Source of the DNA: Symsagittifera roscoffensis
Taxonomy: Eukaryota; Xenacoelomorpha; Acoela; Convolutidae
Length of the DNA: 64,000 bases
Direction: 5' to 3'
Assembly: GCF_963678635.1 (NCBI RefSeq)
Contig: NC_087065.1
Coordinates: 39,989,430-40,053,429 of the forward strand
Shown here: positions 30,339 to 40,860 of the stretch, piece after piece
Numbering within the stretch: position 1 is the stretch's first letter
Layout: each line of letters opens with the position of its first letter
Program-made: the position numbers and the translations under genes
The notes under the pieces: model-generated
The model's database searches: none
Seen by the model: the letters and a program-made list of their open reading frames with translations, nothing else
Told to the model about the DNA's origin: nothing

Positions 30339-30402
30339 AACTACCACCCCCCCCAACCCCCCCCCGCCCCTCTATGGTACCTCGTGAAGAACTTCAACCC
30401 CT
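30335..30402 (-). repeat. G-run mini-element, copy 4 (reverse)
   Basis: The reverse complement reads GGGGTTGAAGTTCTTCACGA plus GGTACC, then long G-runs and GTAGTTGACAAGATCG. It matches the copies at 27004-28670 in opposite orientation. A shorter reverse match (ATCTACTTAACAATCTCCAC) is at about 22760. Confidence 0.7.
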
Positions 30403-31850
30403 TAAAGGACCACTTCAAAGACTACACATTAACGCATTTACGCGTTTTAACAATAACGCATTATCACAATGGCTAAACAACACATTTAAACATAAGAAAA
30501 TTAAGTTATTGAAAAAATCTTTACCGGAAATCTCCGGTAAATCAAATTTCAGGTAACGACTTTTTCAAGAACTTACTATAATTTTTTATATTTAAATGTG
30601 TTAGTGTCACTATTGGTTTAGACTTGTCATTGTCTGCCGTTAAGTCTATCTGACCAATGCCACATTTTAGATGCGTATTCATGGAACAATAGTTGAAAAA
30701 ACAGAGCAGCAATTATGCCCAAAACGGGAGTAAGGAAACGAGATAAAGAAAAAGGGAAAACGGCCGGCGTTTGGACTTAGAGTGGGGGTTTCCCCTCAAA
30801 CCAAAATAACACAGTTTATACTATTACTTTATCTTTTCTTTTCCTTCTGACAAGTTAAACTGTTAGTTAAAATTATAAAGTTAAAACTGATCTACACCTT
30901 TTCAGCGTGTCCCTTTAAAAAATAAACGCTCTCATCTTAATTGAATCACTGATTCCCGACGCCGATATTGATTACGGTACGATATAAAGTTTCACTTCAC
31001 GTGTTTCATGTTCACTAATTAGAAATCTGACTTTTTACTACAAAAAATATATATTTTATTCATTTATGTTTCTTTCACCTTTCACTTTCTTAACCTTCAA
31101 CTGTTTTTTTTTTTGCGAGAAAAAGACCTCATTCGATTTTTTACGCTTACAAATTTTGCCAAATACTTTTTCAAAACAAGTATCATATGATTGTGAAAAG
31201 TTTTCAAGTATTGACATCGATTAGCACCATGCTGTGATAAAATTGACGATAATCACCTACGCTCCTAAGCACAGAAAACCCCCCACTTTACGACCAGTTA
31301 GAACAGATATATTATTGGAAACGAATTTACGACTCGGCTACCAGATTACAGTAAACAACAGAACGAAACTATCCGTTACTCAACGACGATTAGATTTAAT
31401 GAAATATCAATTTTGAGAAATTTTCAATGTTATTATCCGCTTTGGTTTTTGTTTCAATCAATTTTTAAGAAATTTTCAAAATAAACTTGATTATCATTTA
31501 ATCATACACGTGTCGATGCAATATTATGAAGCTTCAGACCTTTATATCAGCTTATAATATTTTTCTTTTTTCACTTTTCAGGTTATATTCATAGTACATT
31601 GTCGTTTAAACACCTCCTTACTGCAATTAATTTGTGTTATTTTTAAAAATTCAATGGGCAATTCATTGGAGTTTAATTTGACGATGGAAATCTGTTTACA
31701 TTGGGTTTTGACGTTGGGTCTCTTATCACATCAAACCACTTCTTTATGTAAGTTAATTTGATATTTAAAATGGACATAAAAATCGCGTTTTGGTGACACT
31801 TTGGCAAAAAAAAACGCTTTTTTGAAGCTGCTGCACCAAGCATAATTATA
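30403..31850. other. AT-rich noncoding sequence
   Basis: Short frames only, nothing recognised. Confidence 0.4.
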
Positions 31851-32003
31851 CGTAAGGGCAGGGATAGATCTAGGATTTTCTCAAGAGGTGGGATTTTGTC
31901 GACGTTTCTTAGGTCGACCAAAATGATTTTCCGAGCTCTACTAAGTCACTATAAACCCGCACCGAGCGCCCATGGATTCTAATCGATTATAATGGATTCC
32001 CGA

Positions 32004-32082
32004 TCTTTTTTTTGTCGACCTTTTTTTGTCGACCTTTTTTGTCGACCTTTTTGTCGACCTTTTTGTCGACCTTTTTTTTAGG
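32004..32082. repeat. Microsatellite of T(n)GTCGACC
   Basis: Five consecutive units of GTCGACC separated by T runs of 5 to 8, inside the hAT-like element. The same GGTCGACC occurs singly at about 31914 and 38848. Confidence 0.9.
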
Positions 32083-32439
32083 TCAACCGAATTGATTTTT
32101 CGAGCTATCCGTAAGCACGGTTTAGTGCCTATTTAGGGGCCAAATTTTCTGCGCCGCAGGAAAATTTTTGAAAAAACGGTCCAAAAACAGAATTTTAGGC
32201 TCATTTTGGAAAATTTTGACCAAAAAATCGCGTTTTTTTCGGCGCCCGCTCTCCCCTCAAAATTAGAATATATTGTAATTTAGAAAAATTTTAGGGTCGG
32301 TCGGCCCAAAATGGATTTCTTAATAAGTTCCAAAGGGGGGACCCTTTGGGTCGGAAGGGGTCGAATCCCTGAGGGGAAAGGCAACCGCCCCCCCTAAATC
32401 CGCCCCTGGTCCATTATAATTCACAACAGATGTAAAATT

Positions 32440-32660
32440 CAGACCACGAAATCAATTATGTTGCCATTATAATCGATTATTGTTTAAAAAAATTATCCAT
32501 TATAATCCATTAAAATCGATTCTTATCCATTATTTTTGGCACTGAAATCGATTATTTTTGCCTAGATAATCCAATATAATCGATTATTTTTAGAATAAAA
32601 TCCATTATAATCCATTATAATTGATTATAATCCATTTTATTTTAAGAACTCAATTCGATT
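32440..32660. repeat. Array of degenerate AATCGATTATAATCCATT units
   Basis: Many overlapping copies of ATAATCGATTATAATCC variants; a smaller block of the same units lies at 33058-33200. Self-complementary, so it can cruciform. Both blocks are interior to the hAT-like element. Confidence 0.8.
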
Positions 32661-33454
32661 AATTTTGCAGGAAACTTGCAAAAAGTGTGTTATTCCTTTT
32701 TCTCAAAGCCGTGTCTCAACGTCACCCACTCAAGTTTTTTTTACCTCCCCCCAATTGGGGGTGTCAATCATTAACCCCCTTCCCAAAATCAACCAATTAA
32801 TTAACCCCTTCCCCCCACTCCCGAGTCCAACTTTAAGGTGGGGGGGGGGGGGAATGGCAGTTGTGGTAACCTGGCAGGAGGTAAACGGGGAGGGGGGAGG
32901 GGTGTTAAAGTAAACATCTGGCAGCTTGGGTGGTAAAGTAAACGGGGGATACATTTAATGTGAAATGCAACATTTTATGAAACGTACGTAGCAACTGAAC
33001 TAAACAGGAAATGAGATAACTATGAAAATAGTTGTAAATTTCATGAATAACGTCTCGAAAAAATCCATTAAAATAGATTATAATCGATTATCATGGATTA
33101 TATTGGCATAAAAAATATAAAGATTATAATCCATTTTTATTGGATTATAATCGATTATTTTGAAAATTTATAGATACTAACCATTTTATGACAAAATAAT
33201 CGATTGTGATCGATGGGCGCTCGGTGCGGCAAGGCCCTATTTTTACCAAGTTTCCTGAGCTGCAGGCATTTTTTACAACGTAGGCCAAAATTGCAGTTTT
33301 TTTGTCCCTTAGAAAAACTGTAGGGTTGTTCGGGCGAAAATAGACGTCATAAAATAACACCAAATGGGGGCCCTATAGCTGGTGAGGTGGTCGAAACCTT
33401 TGAGGAAAAAAACGTCTACTCCCCCTCCCCCCTAAGTCCACCCCTGCGTAAGGG

Positions 33455-34125
33455 TGGTCACTTTCCTTTTAGAACCCAATTTTGAAAAATCGAAAAAATT
33501 GTACACCAATTCCAAACGTTAGTACAAATAAATGCGCAAATTGTATAACCAAAATATCTTTTTACGCTCAAATTTGACCCTAATCAAATTTCTGCTCAAA
33601 TCGTCAATTTTCTGCTCGAATATCTGGTCAAAATATTTTTGGATCGAAATTGCGAAAACGAGGTCCCAGTAATAACCAATAGTGGCAAAAGGTTCCCAAA
33701 CTTTGCTAATTCTAAGCAAGTATAGCAATTAGTTAAAATAATGGTCGCCGCTCCATAGTTTAAAAAACTTTTTTTAAATGTATTGAGGCTGCCTCATATG
33801 GGCTAACTTATTTGATGCTAGAACTCAGATGACCGAAGGACTATTTTAATTAACGTTTACCCCCAGTGTTTACAGTACAAACCCTGTTAGTTTCTTGGGA
33901 TCTATCTATCACAACTGTATCATTTTTTGGCTAGGAAATTTCAGTTAGCCTATTCCCAAAAAAAATTGATGTTTTTTTGCTCGCATTTTCATGAGTACCA
34001 AAAATTTATATATTGTGCTCTTGCGCTTGGCTGAAATGAATTAAAAATTTGCAAATAATTGCTCTGAATACAATTGGTTGCGAGCATATCAAAAACGGAA
34101 CCATTCAGCAAATAATCTTGATAGA
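33455..34125. other. AT-rich noncoding sequence
   Basis: Nothing recognised. Confidence 0.4.
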
Positions 34126-34129
34126 ATTG

Positions 34130-34214
34130 GTTTGCGACAATTTGTGGCAAGCAAAAATTCGCCGCAACTGTCAGATTGCGGCGAATTTTCGCTTTACCCA
34201 AATTGTCGTTTGCA
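34130..34214. repeat. Imperfect hairpin with 14-bp perfect core
   Basis: 34154-34167 pairs perfectly with 34176-34189 (AAAATTCGCCGCAA), and pairing continues imperfectly outward to about 34130 and 34214. The same small proteins appear on both strands as a result and are not genes. Confidence 0.8.
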
Positions 34215-35421
34215 ATATACGCTCGACTGCGATGAGAAGCTTTGACTCGGCTTTTTGCAGTTATTCCACTGCGTCTTTTTAAGACCTGAAATCATTTAGC
34301 TAAACCTATTTTAATATGTATAATAGCTTTTTAACGGACTTTTTAAACAACATTTTTATTTTTTAGTTGACATGTAGACTCAAGCACTTGAAAAGACTAT
34401 AACCAAGGACAATAGTTGGATTTTTTTCGACGACCAACTCTTTTTTGACTTTTTTCTCTTCTCAATTAAAACAACGAGCTAAAATTTCAAGACATAGCTG
34501 AGCAATTAAAAAAAATAAAGCGTAGCAAAAAAAAAATAATTTTGAGTATGAAGACGTTTGGGCGATGCTAATTTAAAAAAGTTTAAAAAAGTTTATAGTA
34601 AGGAGACCAAAATTGTCCATCTTTTTGATCGTCCATTCCAACTGATATATCAGTTCCATAAACAAAAATTGCTCTACAGCTGAAGCCTCATTTGATTCCT
34701 TGCCTTTTACCTAGAAAAAATATTGAAAAAGTTTGAAAACAAAAGGTGATCATCTTTTCATTTTAAAAATGGTAGTAAATTGTGATCTACTTGAACAAAA
34801 ACCAGCTGTTTGTATTCAGTTTGTTTCTTTTTTGTTTATATACGTATGCTCGCGCTTAATTTTTCTCTAAGCATATAAGCAATCATAAAATTTGTTAAAT
34901 TTTTAGTGAAATTTAAAAAAAACTTTTATTTTTTTTTGGGTAGATTTCTTTTAAATTGTTTAATTGGTTGAAAATCAAACTAAAATTATTTGAACTGCAA
35001 TTTTTCATTTCTAATTGCTTGGAGAGAAAATATTATTAAAAAAAAAGAAATACTGGTTGCTGTGTTAGTATCATAAGCTGTTCCAACTACCAACCACATT
35101 CATAGAACAAATTTAAACAAAAACTAAAGAAAATCTTCTGTTCGTCACTCATGATTTTTTTTTCTTTTAAGATTATTTTTTAAGATGGTCGTTTTTAATG
35201 AGTGCTGCGGGCTTCAAATATAGGTACCCAATTGGTTGATGAAATCTGAAAAGCATAATAAGTGTGTAATCTGCTGAACTATATAAGTATGTAATCTTGA
35301 GTGGATCACAGATTGTGGAGTAATCTGGAGTGAATCACAGTTTGTGGACCCTGAAGCAGAAATTATATCTTTTTTTTAGGAAAATTTAATAACTGTTAGT
35401 GGATCCCGCGTAAAAAATCTT
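34215..35421. other. AT-rich noncoding sequence
   Basis: Nothing recognised apart from short direct repeats such as AACTGTTAGTGGATCCCGCG near 35391, which recurs as AACGGTTAGTGGATCCCGTG near 35583. Confidence 0.4.
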
Positions 35422-35452
35422 CAGTTGATCAGACATTATAAGACAATAGTAA

Positions 35453-35522
<70 letters not shown>

Positions 35523-35553
35523 TTATTATATTTTTGTGGTGTCTGATCAACTG
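35422..35553. repeat. (AT)33 microsatellite centred in an inverted repeat
   Basis: The AT run covers 35455-35520. It is flanked by CAGTTGATCAGACA at 35422-35435 and TGTCTGATCAACTG at 35540-35553, with further inverted TAAGC/GCTTA at the run's edges. Confidence 0.9.
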
Positions 35554-35730
35554 GAGTAATTTCTTTTATTAGGTAAACTTAATAACGGTTAGTGGATCCC
35601 GTGTAAAAATATTTGCGAATTATGCGCCAGTCTCGCCTTTGCTTAGGAATATGATACATTGATTTTTACATTGGAAGAAAAAAAAATGAAAGAAAGCTCT
35701 GTTCTGAAATCCCTCCCTCTTCTCTATCCT

Positions 35731-35822
35731 CTCTCGCTCTTTCTCTCTCACTCTCTCGCTCTCTCGCTCTCTCTCTCCCTCTCTCTCTCTCTCTCTATCT
35801 CTTTCTCTCTTGCTCTCTCTGC
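35731..35822 (+). repeat. (CT)n microsatellite
   Basis: An imperfect CT-rich run with TCTCGCTC interruptions. Low-complexity frames on either strand here are not genes. Confidence 0.9.
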
Positions 35823-36508
35823 CTACCTCTCGCTCCCTTTCACTGTTACTTTTCCAAAATTTAGCCTGGTAATGATTTTTTCTTTCTAAAATGGTCTTAA
35901 AAGGAAGTGTGCTGGAAATTCTGGTAAGGACTCTTGTATGATATATCATTCGAGAAAGTTTTTTGTAGCACTTGTCAATCCATCGATAAAATGTCAGAAA
36001 AAAAACACAAAAATAACAACAAAAAACACTCGCAAATGCAATTTCTTTCCCATTTCGTGATCAGAGCAATAAGTGAGCTTCTAAAAAACTTGTTCGTGAA
36101 ATTATTTCAGTGTTAAAAATCACCAGTCTGATTTTTTTTCGTTTTTCATACTATACGGATGTTGGAACCATGGAAAAAGTTGGATGCACGATCTTTATTC
36201 TACGACTTTGACCTCATCCGTTTTTTCCGTCTTATGCATGCGTTACTTACGACAAACGTGTCCAAACAGCCAAAAACGTCCAAAAATTAATTGGAAAAGT
36301 ACCTTTTTTTTTAAAAAAATTGTATTTTATAATAATTACTGCTGTCGGATTATTTGATGCTTTTGTCGAGCAACCAGCTGCTTTTTTTACTCAGTTTTAT
36401 TTAGTTTATCAAGTTATTAAGATAAAGAAAGGTTCTCATGATTCATCAAGTTATTATTTTGATCCATTTGGAGCTTCGTGGAATCAAATTTATTATTTTT
36501 TATTTCAG

Positions 36509-36669
36509 ACTTACCAATTCACGAATCTCCCGCTAATTTTCTGGAATTGTATCATCCAAACCACCCCTTCGAATGTCCCCACTACATCGCATTTGGACGC
36601 ATACAACACAATGAATGCACTTCCAGATATTTAGTCAGCGAAGTTGTATGTTCCGGAATATGTTTGCAG
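36509..36669 (+). CDS. Sclerostin/DAN-type cystine-knot protein, first visible exon
   Basis: An exon bounded by a good acceptor (TTTTTTATTTCAG, AG at 36507-36508) and donor (CAG followed by GTAAGA at 36670). It enters with one base of the first codon supplied upstream and leaves in phase 0. The peptide includes NHPFECPHYIAFGRIQHNEC and SEVVCSGICLQ. CSGIC is the C-x-G-x-C ring motif of the cystine knot and the spacing to the earlier Cys fits the SOST/SOSTDC1/DAN group. These are secreted antagonists of BMP or Wnt signalling. The exon or exons with start codon and signal peptide are not identified upstream. Translation past 36669 enters the intron and loses similarity. Confidence 0.72.
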
Positions 36670-37753
36670 GTAAGAAACACATTTCAGACAATTAATACTA
36701 TTTCAGGTTTCATCAGAAAATATCTTTCAATTTTAAAGTACCTGAAAAAGAGATTAATTTTTATAATGAATAAAATTTTGATAAATTTCTTTTTGTCAAA
36801 AGTTTTGAGCCATCGAACGAAAACACAGTTTAGGCAACTTTTTGAACCCTTTTTGCTTTCCATTCACATACTTCCAAATTAATATTGATTAATAATATTA
36901 ATAGTAAACTTAAGGACTAGCCGACAAAAAATATTTGGCCTAAAAGGGTATCAAAAAGCTATTAAGGAGGTTGAATACCTGACAGAGGAGGGGAGAGGAG
37001 AGGGGAGGGTTTTTCACACTTAAATCTCTGTCCTTAATTGTTAGCGTGAAAAATTAGGCCGGTTATTAACAATTTATGAACAAGGATAGCCGGTTACTGT
37101 GCAAGTAGCACAGAATGTTCCGACCATAGTCTTAAAAAATACAACTAAAAAGTTTTTTGAAATTAGTGTAGTTTTTTCGGCGTGGTGAGATAAAAGGAGC
37201 TGAAAGAAAACTGGAAAATCGACATATTTGACATTCATAGTAAAATAAACAAGTTAAAAAAAATTTTTGTAGAAAAACGAAAGCTTTTTTCTTAATTCAA
37301 TAATTTTTTTTCAGTTTTTTGAATTTTTGATTCCATAAGCCGCTAAAATACTCAAAAAACTAACGTTGCCCGAATAAAACTAGGTTTTTACATTTTGAAT
37401 TAAGCTATTGTAAGCTTTTAAGCTATTGAAATAAGCTATTGAAGTAAGCTCGCTCGCTTTATTCGCTCGAATTAGGGCGAAAAAAACAAAAATTCAGACC
37501 GGTTTTCCTCAACACTTGGAAAAAAATTTTGAAATTTTAACGGCTTTAGTATGTTGTATCATTCTACTCTCTTCGATGTTTATTTGCAGCCGATTTTGCG
37601 CGGAAACAAAAAAAGAACAAAAAACTAAAACACCCGAACACAAAGTTTCTTCCCATTTTTCAAATGGTCTGAACAAAAATTGCCCTTTTTTCTTCTTTTT
37701 TTCTCAATGCGCGGGAAATTGTTTCCTTAGAAGTAACTTTTGCCTTGTCATAG
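36670..37753 (+). other. Intron of the cystine-knot gene (1084 bp)
   Basis: It starts GTAAGA and ends TTGTCATAG. A phase-0 junction joins CLQ to VPFSADYY. The interior is AT-rich; an open stretch with a hydrophobic start near 37516 is not supported as an exon. Confidence 0.65.
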
Positions 37754-37990
37754 GTGCCGTTCTCTGCTGACTACTACAATGTTATCTACCAAGGTCGCAA
37801 CCCCTTGGGTCCAAACGGGAAACAATCCACATGTGTACCCGGAAGAAGTCTAACGAAACGCATCGAAATGATATGTCCAGATCAGAAGACTTACTGGACT
37901 TCCATAAACTTGACACAAGAGTGCAATTGCGCTATGGCCAACAACGGAACCAATTTATTCGAAAGAGCCAAGAAGGTTTTGTTCAACTGA
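37754..37990 (+). CDS. Sclerostin/DAN-type cystine-knot protein, last exon
   Basis: It begins in phase 0 after CATAG and ends with TGA 37988-37990. The peptide VPFSADYYNVIYQGRNPLGP and later TCVPGRSLTKRIEMICP, TSINLTQECNCAM completes the knot: Cys in TCVP and ICP, and the terminal C-x-C (CNC). R-x-x-x-R-I-x-x-x-C-P is typical of the sclerostin subgroup. After the knot is a short tail (NGTNLFERAKKVLFN) with a possible N-glycosylation site (NGT), and NLT lies within the domain. Together with the exon at 36509 this gives a nearly complete knot. It could also be placed in the wider CTCK group, so I give no symbol. Confidence 0.75.
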   Translation: MPFSADYYNVIYQGRNPLGPNGKQSTCVPGRSLTKRIEMICPDQKTYWTSINLTQECNCAMANNGTNLFERAKKVLFN

Positions 37991-38227
37991 TGCAACCAAA
38001 AACGGCGTGAAAACTTTATAAATACGATTTTACTCTTTGGCTCTTGCTGGATCCAAGCCACCTTCTTGCCTAATATCAATCCAATTCTAGCTCATCTATT
38101 CAAGCTTCTACTTTTTCTGTTTCATTTCTCCCTTTAGTGACTTCAGTTTCGAACCTTGACCCATCGGAGAAGTTGTACTTAATGGTCTGGCTAACATGCC
38201 GAAGAATTTTTGAAGACTGGTCAATGA

Positions 38228-38233
38228 AATAAA
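38228..38233 (+). terminator. Polyadenylation signal for the cystine-knot gene
   Basis: AATAAA about 240 bp after the stop codon and the first such hexamer downstream. Confidence 0.4.
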
Positions 38234-38836
38234 TCTTTATTCGGAACAAGTCGGAACAAAGGATGTCTATCATGATACACGATGGCAATGTTTCATACCA
38301 GGCGACGAAAAAGATAAATTCGTTCTCGTGAACCATTTTTCGAAACTCAGCGGCGCTATTTTGGGCATTCTAAATTCTAAGCTTCTGTCATTCAGCTCTC
38401 AGAGCAGTATTCGTCGACCTTATTTTAGAGTGATTCTTGCCACCTAGCTTCTTTCACTTTCAAAACTTGCGAAAACTAGATAAACTAATAATTTGATTCA
38501 CCATTTATTTTAATTAGATTTTATATTTGCTAATAAATGTCGTATCTCCAAAGGCTCCTTAACCACATAGTGAACCGATAGGGCCACATGCAATCTTGTC
38601 ATATGAAAAAAAAACAAGCATAGTCGACTCGAAGAAATACAATTTTTGGCTGCAGGGATGAAAATCGTGGTTTTCAATTTGTTAAAATACCGCTGCATGA
38701 ATTAATTAGTTTTAAAGCGGCTTTTATAGCACAGTTTGAACGGTTTGATTGTTTTATATTTTCCTTTTTAAATTGCTCAAAGTTTGTTTGAAAAACTGTG
38801 ACACATTTACAAAAAGTTTTCGTTAATTTGTCTGCC

Positions 38837-39125
38837 TTTTTTTAGGTCGACCAAGTTGAGTTTCTGAGCACTCCCGAATTAAAAATTTTTGTCCAAAAAA
38901 TATGGTTTTTTGACGCGCGCTCCCATTCAAATATAGTATATAATGGCGTCAACGGTGCCCTTAGAAAGTTTCTAGGAGGGTCGTTCACCCAAAAATATAT
39001 ATCTTAAAATAGTACTAAGGGGGATGCTATGGGTCGGCAGGGAATCGAATCCCTGAAACGATAAGGGCGCCCTCACCTCCCCCCGCTCCCCCACCTCCTC
39101 CCCCTCCCCCCCAAGTACGCTCCTG
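38837..39125. repeat. Diverged fragment related to the hAT-like element
   Basis: It shares TTTAGGTCGACCAA, AAAATTTTTGTCCAAAAAAT, CGCGCTCCC and GGGAATCGAATCCCTGA with 31908-32408, and ends CCAAGTACGCTCCTG. No target duplication seen; truncated at the left. Confidence 0.65.
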
Positions 39126-40108
39126 AAATGATCCAATTTAGACCTAGGAAAGTACTATGAAAACAACAAATGAGCAAATGCAGAAAACGGTTAATTTAAT
39201 TTCTTCTGATTTTCTGATAGAAAAAGAAAAAGAAAAATGTTTGTTTCAGCGTTGAAATTTTAGTTACCAATTACCAAAAACATTGAAATGAAGTGGAAAA
39301 AAAACAGCCAGCTGAAACACGCAAAGTTTGTTCACCTAAAGTTACAACAGAATGAGAATCCAGCATTGATTAATTGTTGTATGAGAAACTCATCCTTTCT
39401 TATTGCTGGGAGCCACTATGGGAGCGTACCTAGCAGGTAGCGTGTGTGCCATTTTAGCATGCAATAATTGTTTCAATTGTGCGTGCATTCAGACCCCAAA
39501 AAAATAAGTTTGCCTATATTTTCAAACAAAACTGCTTGCACCAGGGCAAAGCCCTGAATTTTTTGGCTGCCTTTTAATTGGTCTCGGATAGCTTTTGGTA
39601 TTTTAAATATTGGCAAAAAAAAAGAGTTTTAGGATGAAAACATCAAAAATTATTTGTTGCAATTTCAGTCGTGTATGGAGTTAGTAAAACCAGTTAGCTA
39701 CCTCAACTCAACTTGGAAGAATTTTGTAGTTCGAGATAATATCACAAGCAGCTTAAGCCATACTCATGGAAGGTTACTGAAGTGGTGAGCAACTCGGCTG
39801 GCAGCATGCAGATTAAGCAGATTAATAGATTGATCCCCGAGAGACAAGACTTTTGTGAAACTGTCCTGAACAAAAAAAATCAAAGAATATATGTTCCTCA
39901 CTTTCTTCGAAAGTTTGAACAATTATCTCGGAAACCATTTGATTTGTTATGAAAGTAAAGTTTCAATATATTCAGCTAAGTTTTTAGCTAGGCCAAATGC
40001 ACGCTAATGTTATAAATTTGGTCAAATATCCGCTGATGAAAAACGCAAATTGGAGTAGACAAACGCGAGTTTTCAAGTTTCATTGTTTAACACTGGCGTG
40101 CTAATCCT
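39126..40108. other. AT-rich noncoding sequence with a small repeat fragment
   Basis: At 39529-39600 there is a reverse-orientation 3' end of the 530-bp HINE-like repeat (CAGGGCAAAGCCCTG hairpin). Nothing else recognised. Confidence 0.4.
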
Positions 40109-40118
40109 CACAAATGCT

Positions 40119-40566
40119 AACAAGATTGCTCGTATCAGGGCGAAGCCCTGAGTGTTCCGACTGCCTTTTAAGGTTTATGGAGCAGTAATAACTATAAAAA
40201 ATTAATTGAAATAAAATAAAATGATTTTTTTTAATTTGAATTGTTTTAGTACAAAAGAATAGATTTCGTTCCTTGAAACAAACCAATTATGGCAAATAAG
40301 CTTCTTTCAACCAATTTGGAACGCGTTAATAGCGTTAATACGCGTTAATAGCTCGAATTATATCAGGCGTTAATTGTCCCAAATTGGTCAAAATGGCCAA
40401 AATGGCAAGCTTTAAACCCTCATAACTCTACGAAAAATGATCACAGGTGAAATATCTTCTCAAATTTAAGCTCAGGACAACAATATCTTTTGAATGATAT
40501 AAAATCTAAAAAAAACCCACCCCGAGCACAAATATTCCAATACTTTCGTATCGAAAGTCGGAACAA
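40119..40566 (-). mobile_element. HINE-like repeat, copy 1
   Basis: Reverse orientation. It has the 3' hairpin (CAGGGCGAAGCCCTG), the subterminal GTTCCGACTGCC, and at the other end the 5' border reading CTTTCGTATCGAAAGTCGGAAC. Internally shortened compared with the 530-bp unit. Confidence 0.75.
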
Positions 40567-40860
40567 TAAGTCGCTACCGACAAATATTCTAGTAGAAATT
40601 ATTTTAAATCATTACAAACTTTAAAAAAGGTTAAAATCCGAACTGATAACAGTGTATAGTTTAAAAACAATCTAATAAAGCATGTTGAAAAATATTAAAT
40701 GAAGAAACAAAAAATCAGTTTCAGTTGATTGTCGGCTGTCTTTAGAGTTCTGATAAAAAATATATGAACTTTTTTTCTGTCTTCACTGGATTTAGAAGAA
40801 CTGCAATTCTTAATCTAGTGAATATTTCATTTTATATGGCAGCAAACTATTAAGGTTTTT

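Larger units (their letters stand above)
31859..33446. mobile_element. Nonautonomous hAT-like element, 1588 bp
   Basis: It is flanked by an exact 8-bp target duplication, CGTAAGGG, at 31851-31858 and 33447-33454. The ends are CAGGGATAGATCTAGG and (inverted) CAGGGGTGGACTTAGG. The 8-bp duplication and CAGGG termini fit hAT. Subterminal sequence is also inverted: GCACCGAGCGCCCAT at about 31957 against ATGGGCGCTCGGTGC at about 33214. The interior has no transposase. A second internal end (CTAAATCCGCCCCTG at 32408) suggests nesting or a composite. Confidence 0.8.

Noticed and set aside
32355-32375. tRNA-derived SINE, because GGGTCGAATCCC resembles a B box
   Set aside because: No A box at the right distance, and the element has hAT-type ends with an 8-bp target duplication.
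33989-34282. Two similar small proteins on opposite strands
   Set aside because: They are produced by the hairpin at 34130-34214 and are not independent genes.
35620-35949. Low-complexity Arg/Glu-rich and Leu/Ser-rich frames
   Set aside because: They are translations of the CT microsatellite.
36320-36882. Long frames through the cystine-knot exon and into flanks
   Set aside because: Only 36509-36669 has similarity; the rest is intron read-through.
37516-37770. Signal-peptide-like start inside the intron
   Set aside because: No ATG in the correct place, and it would need an alternative exon that breaks the knot; the hydrophobic run is likely AT-rich chance.
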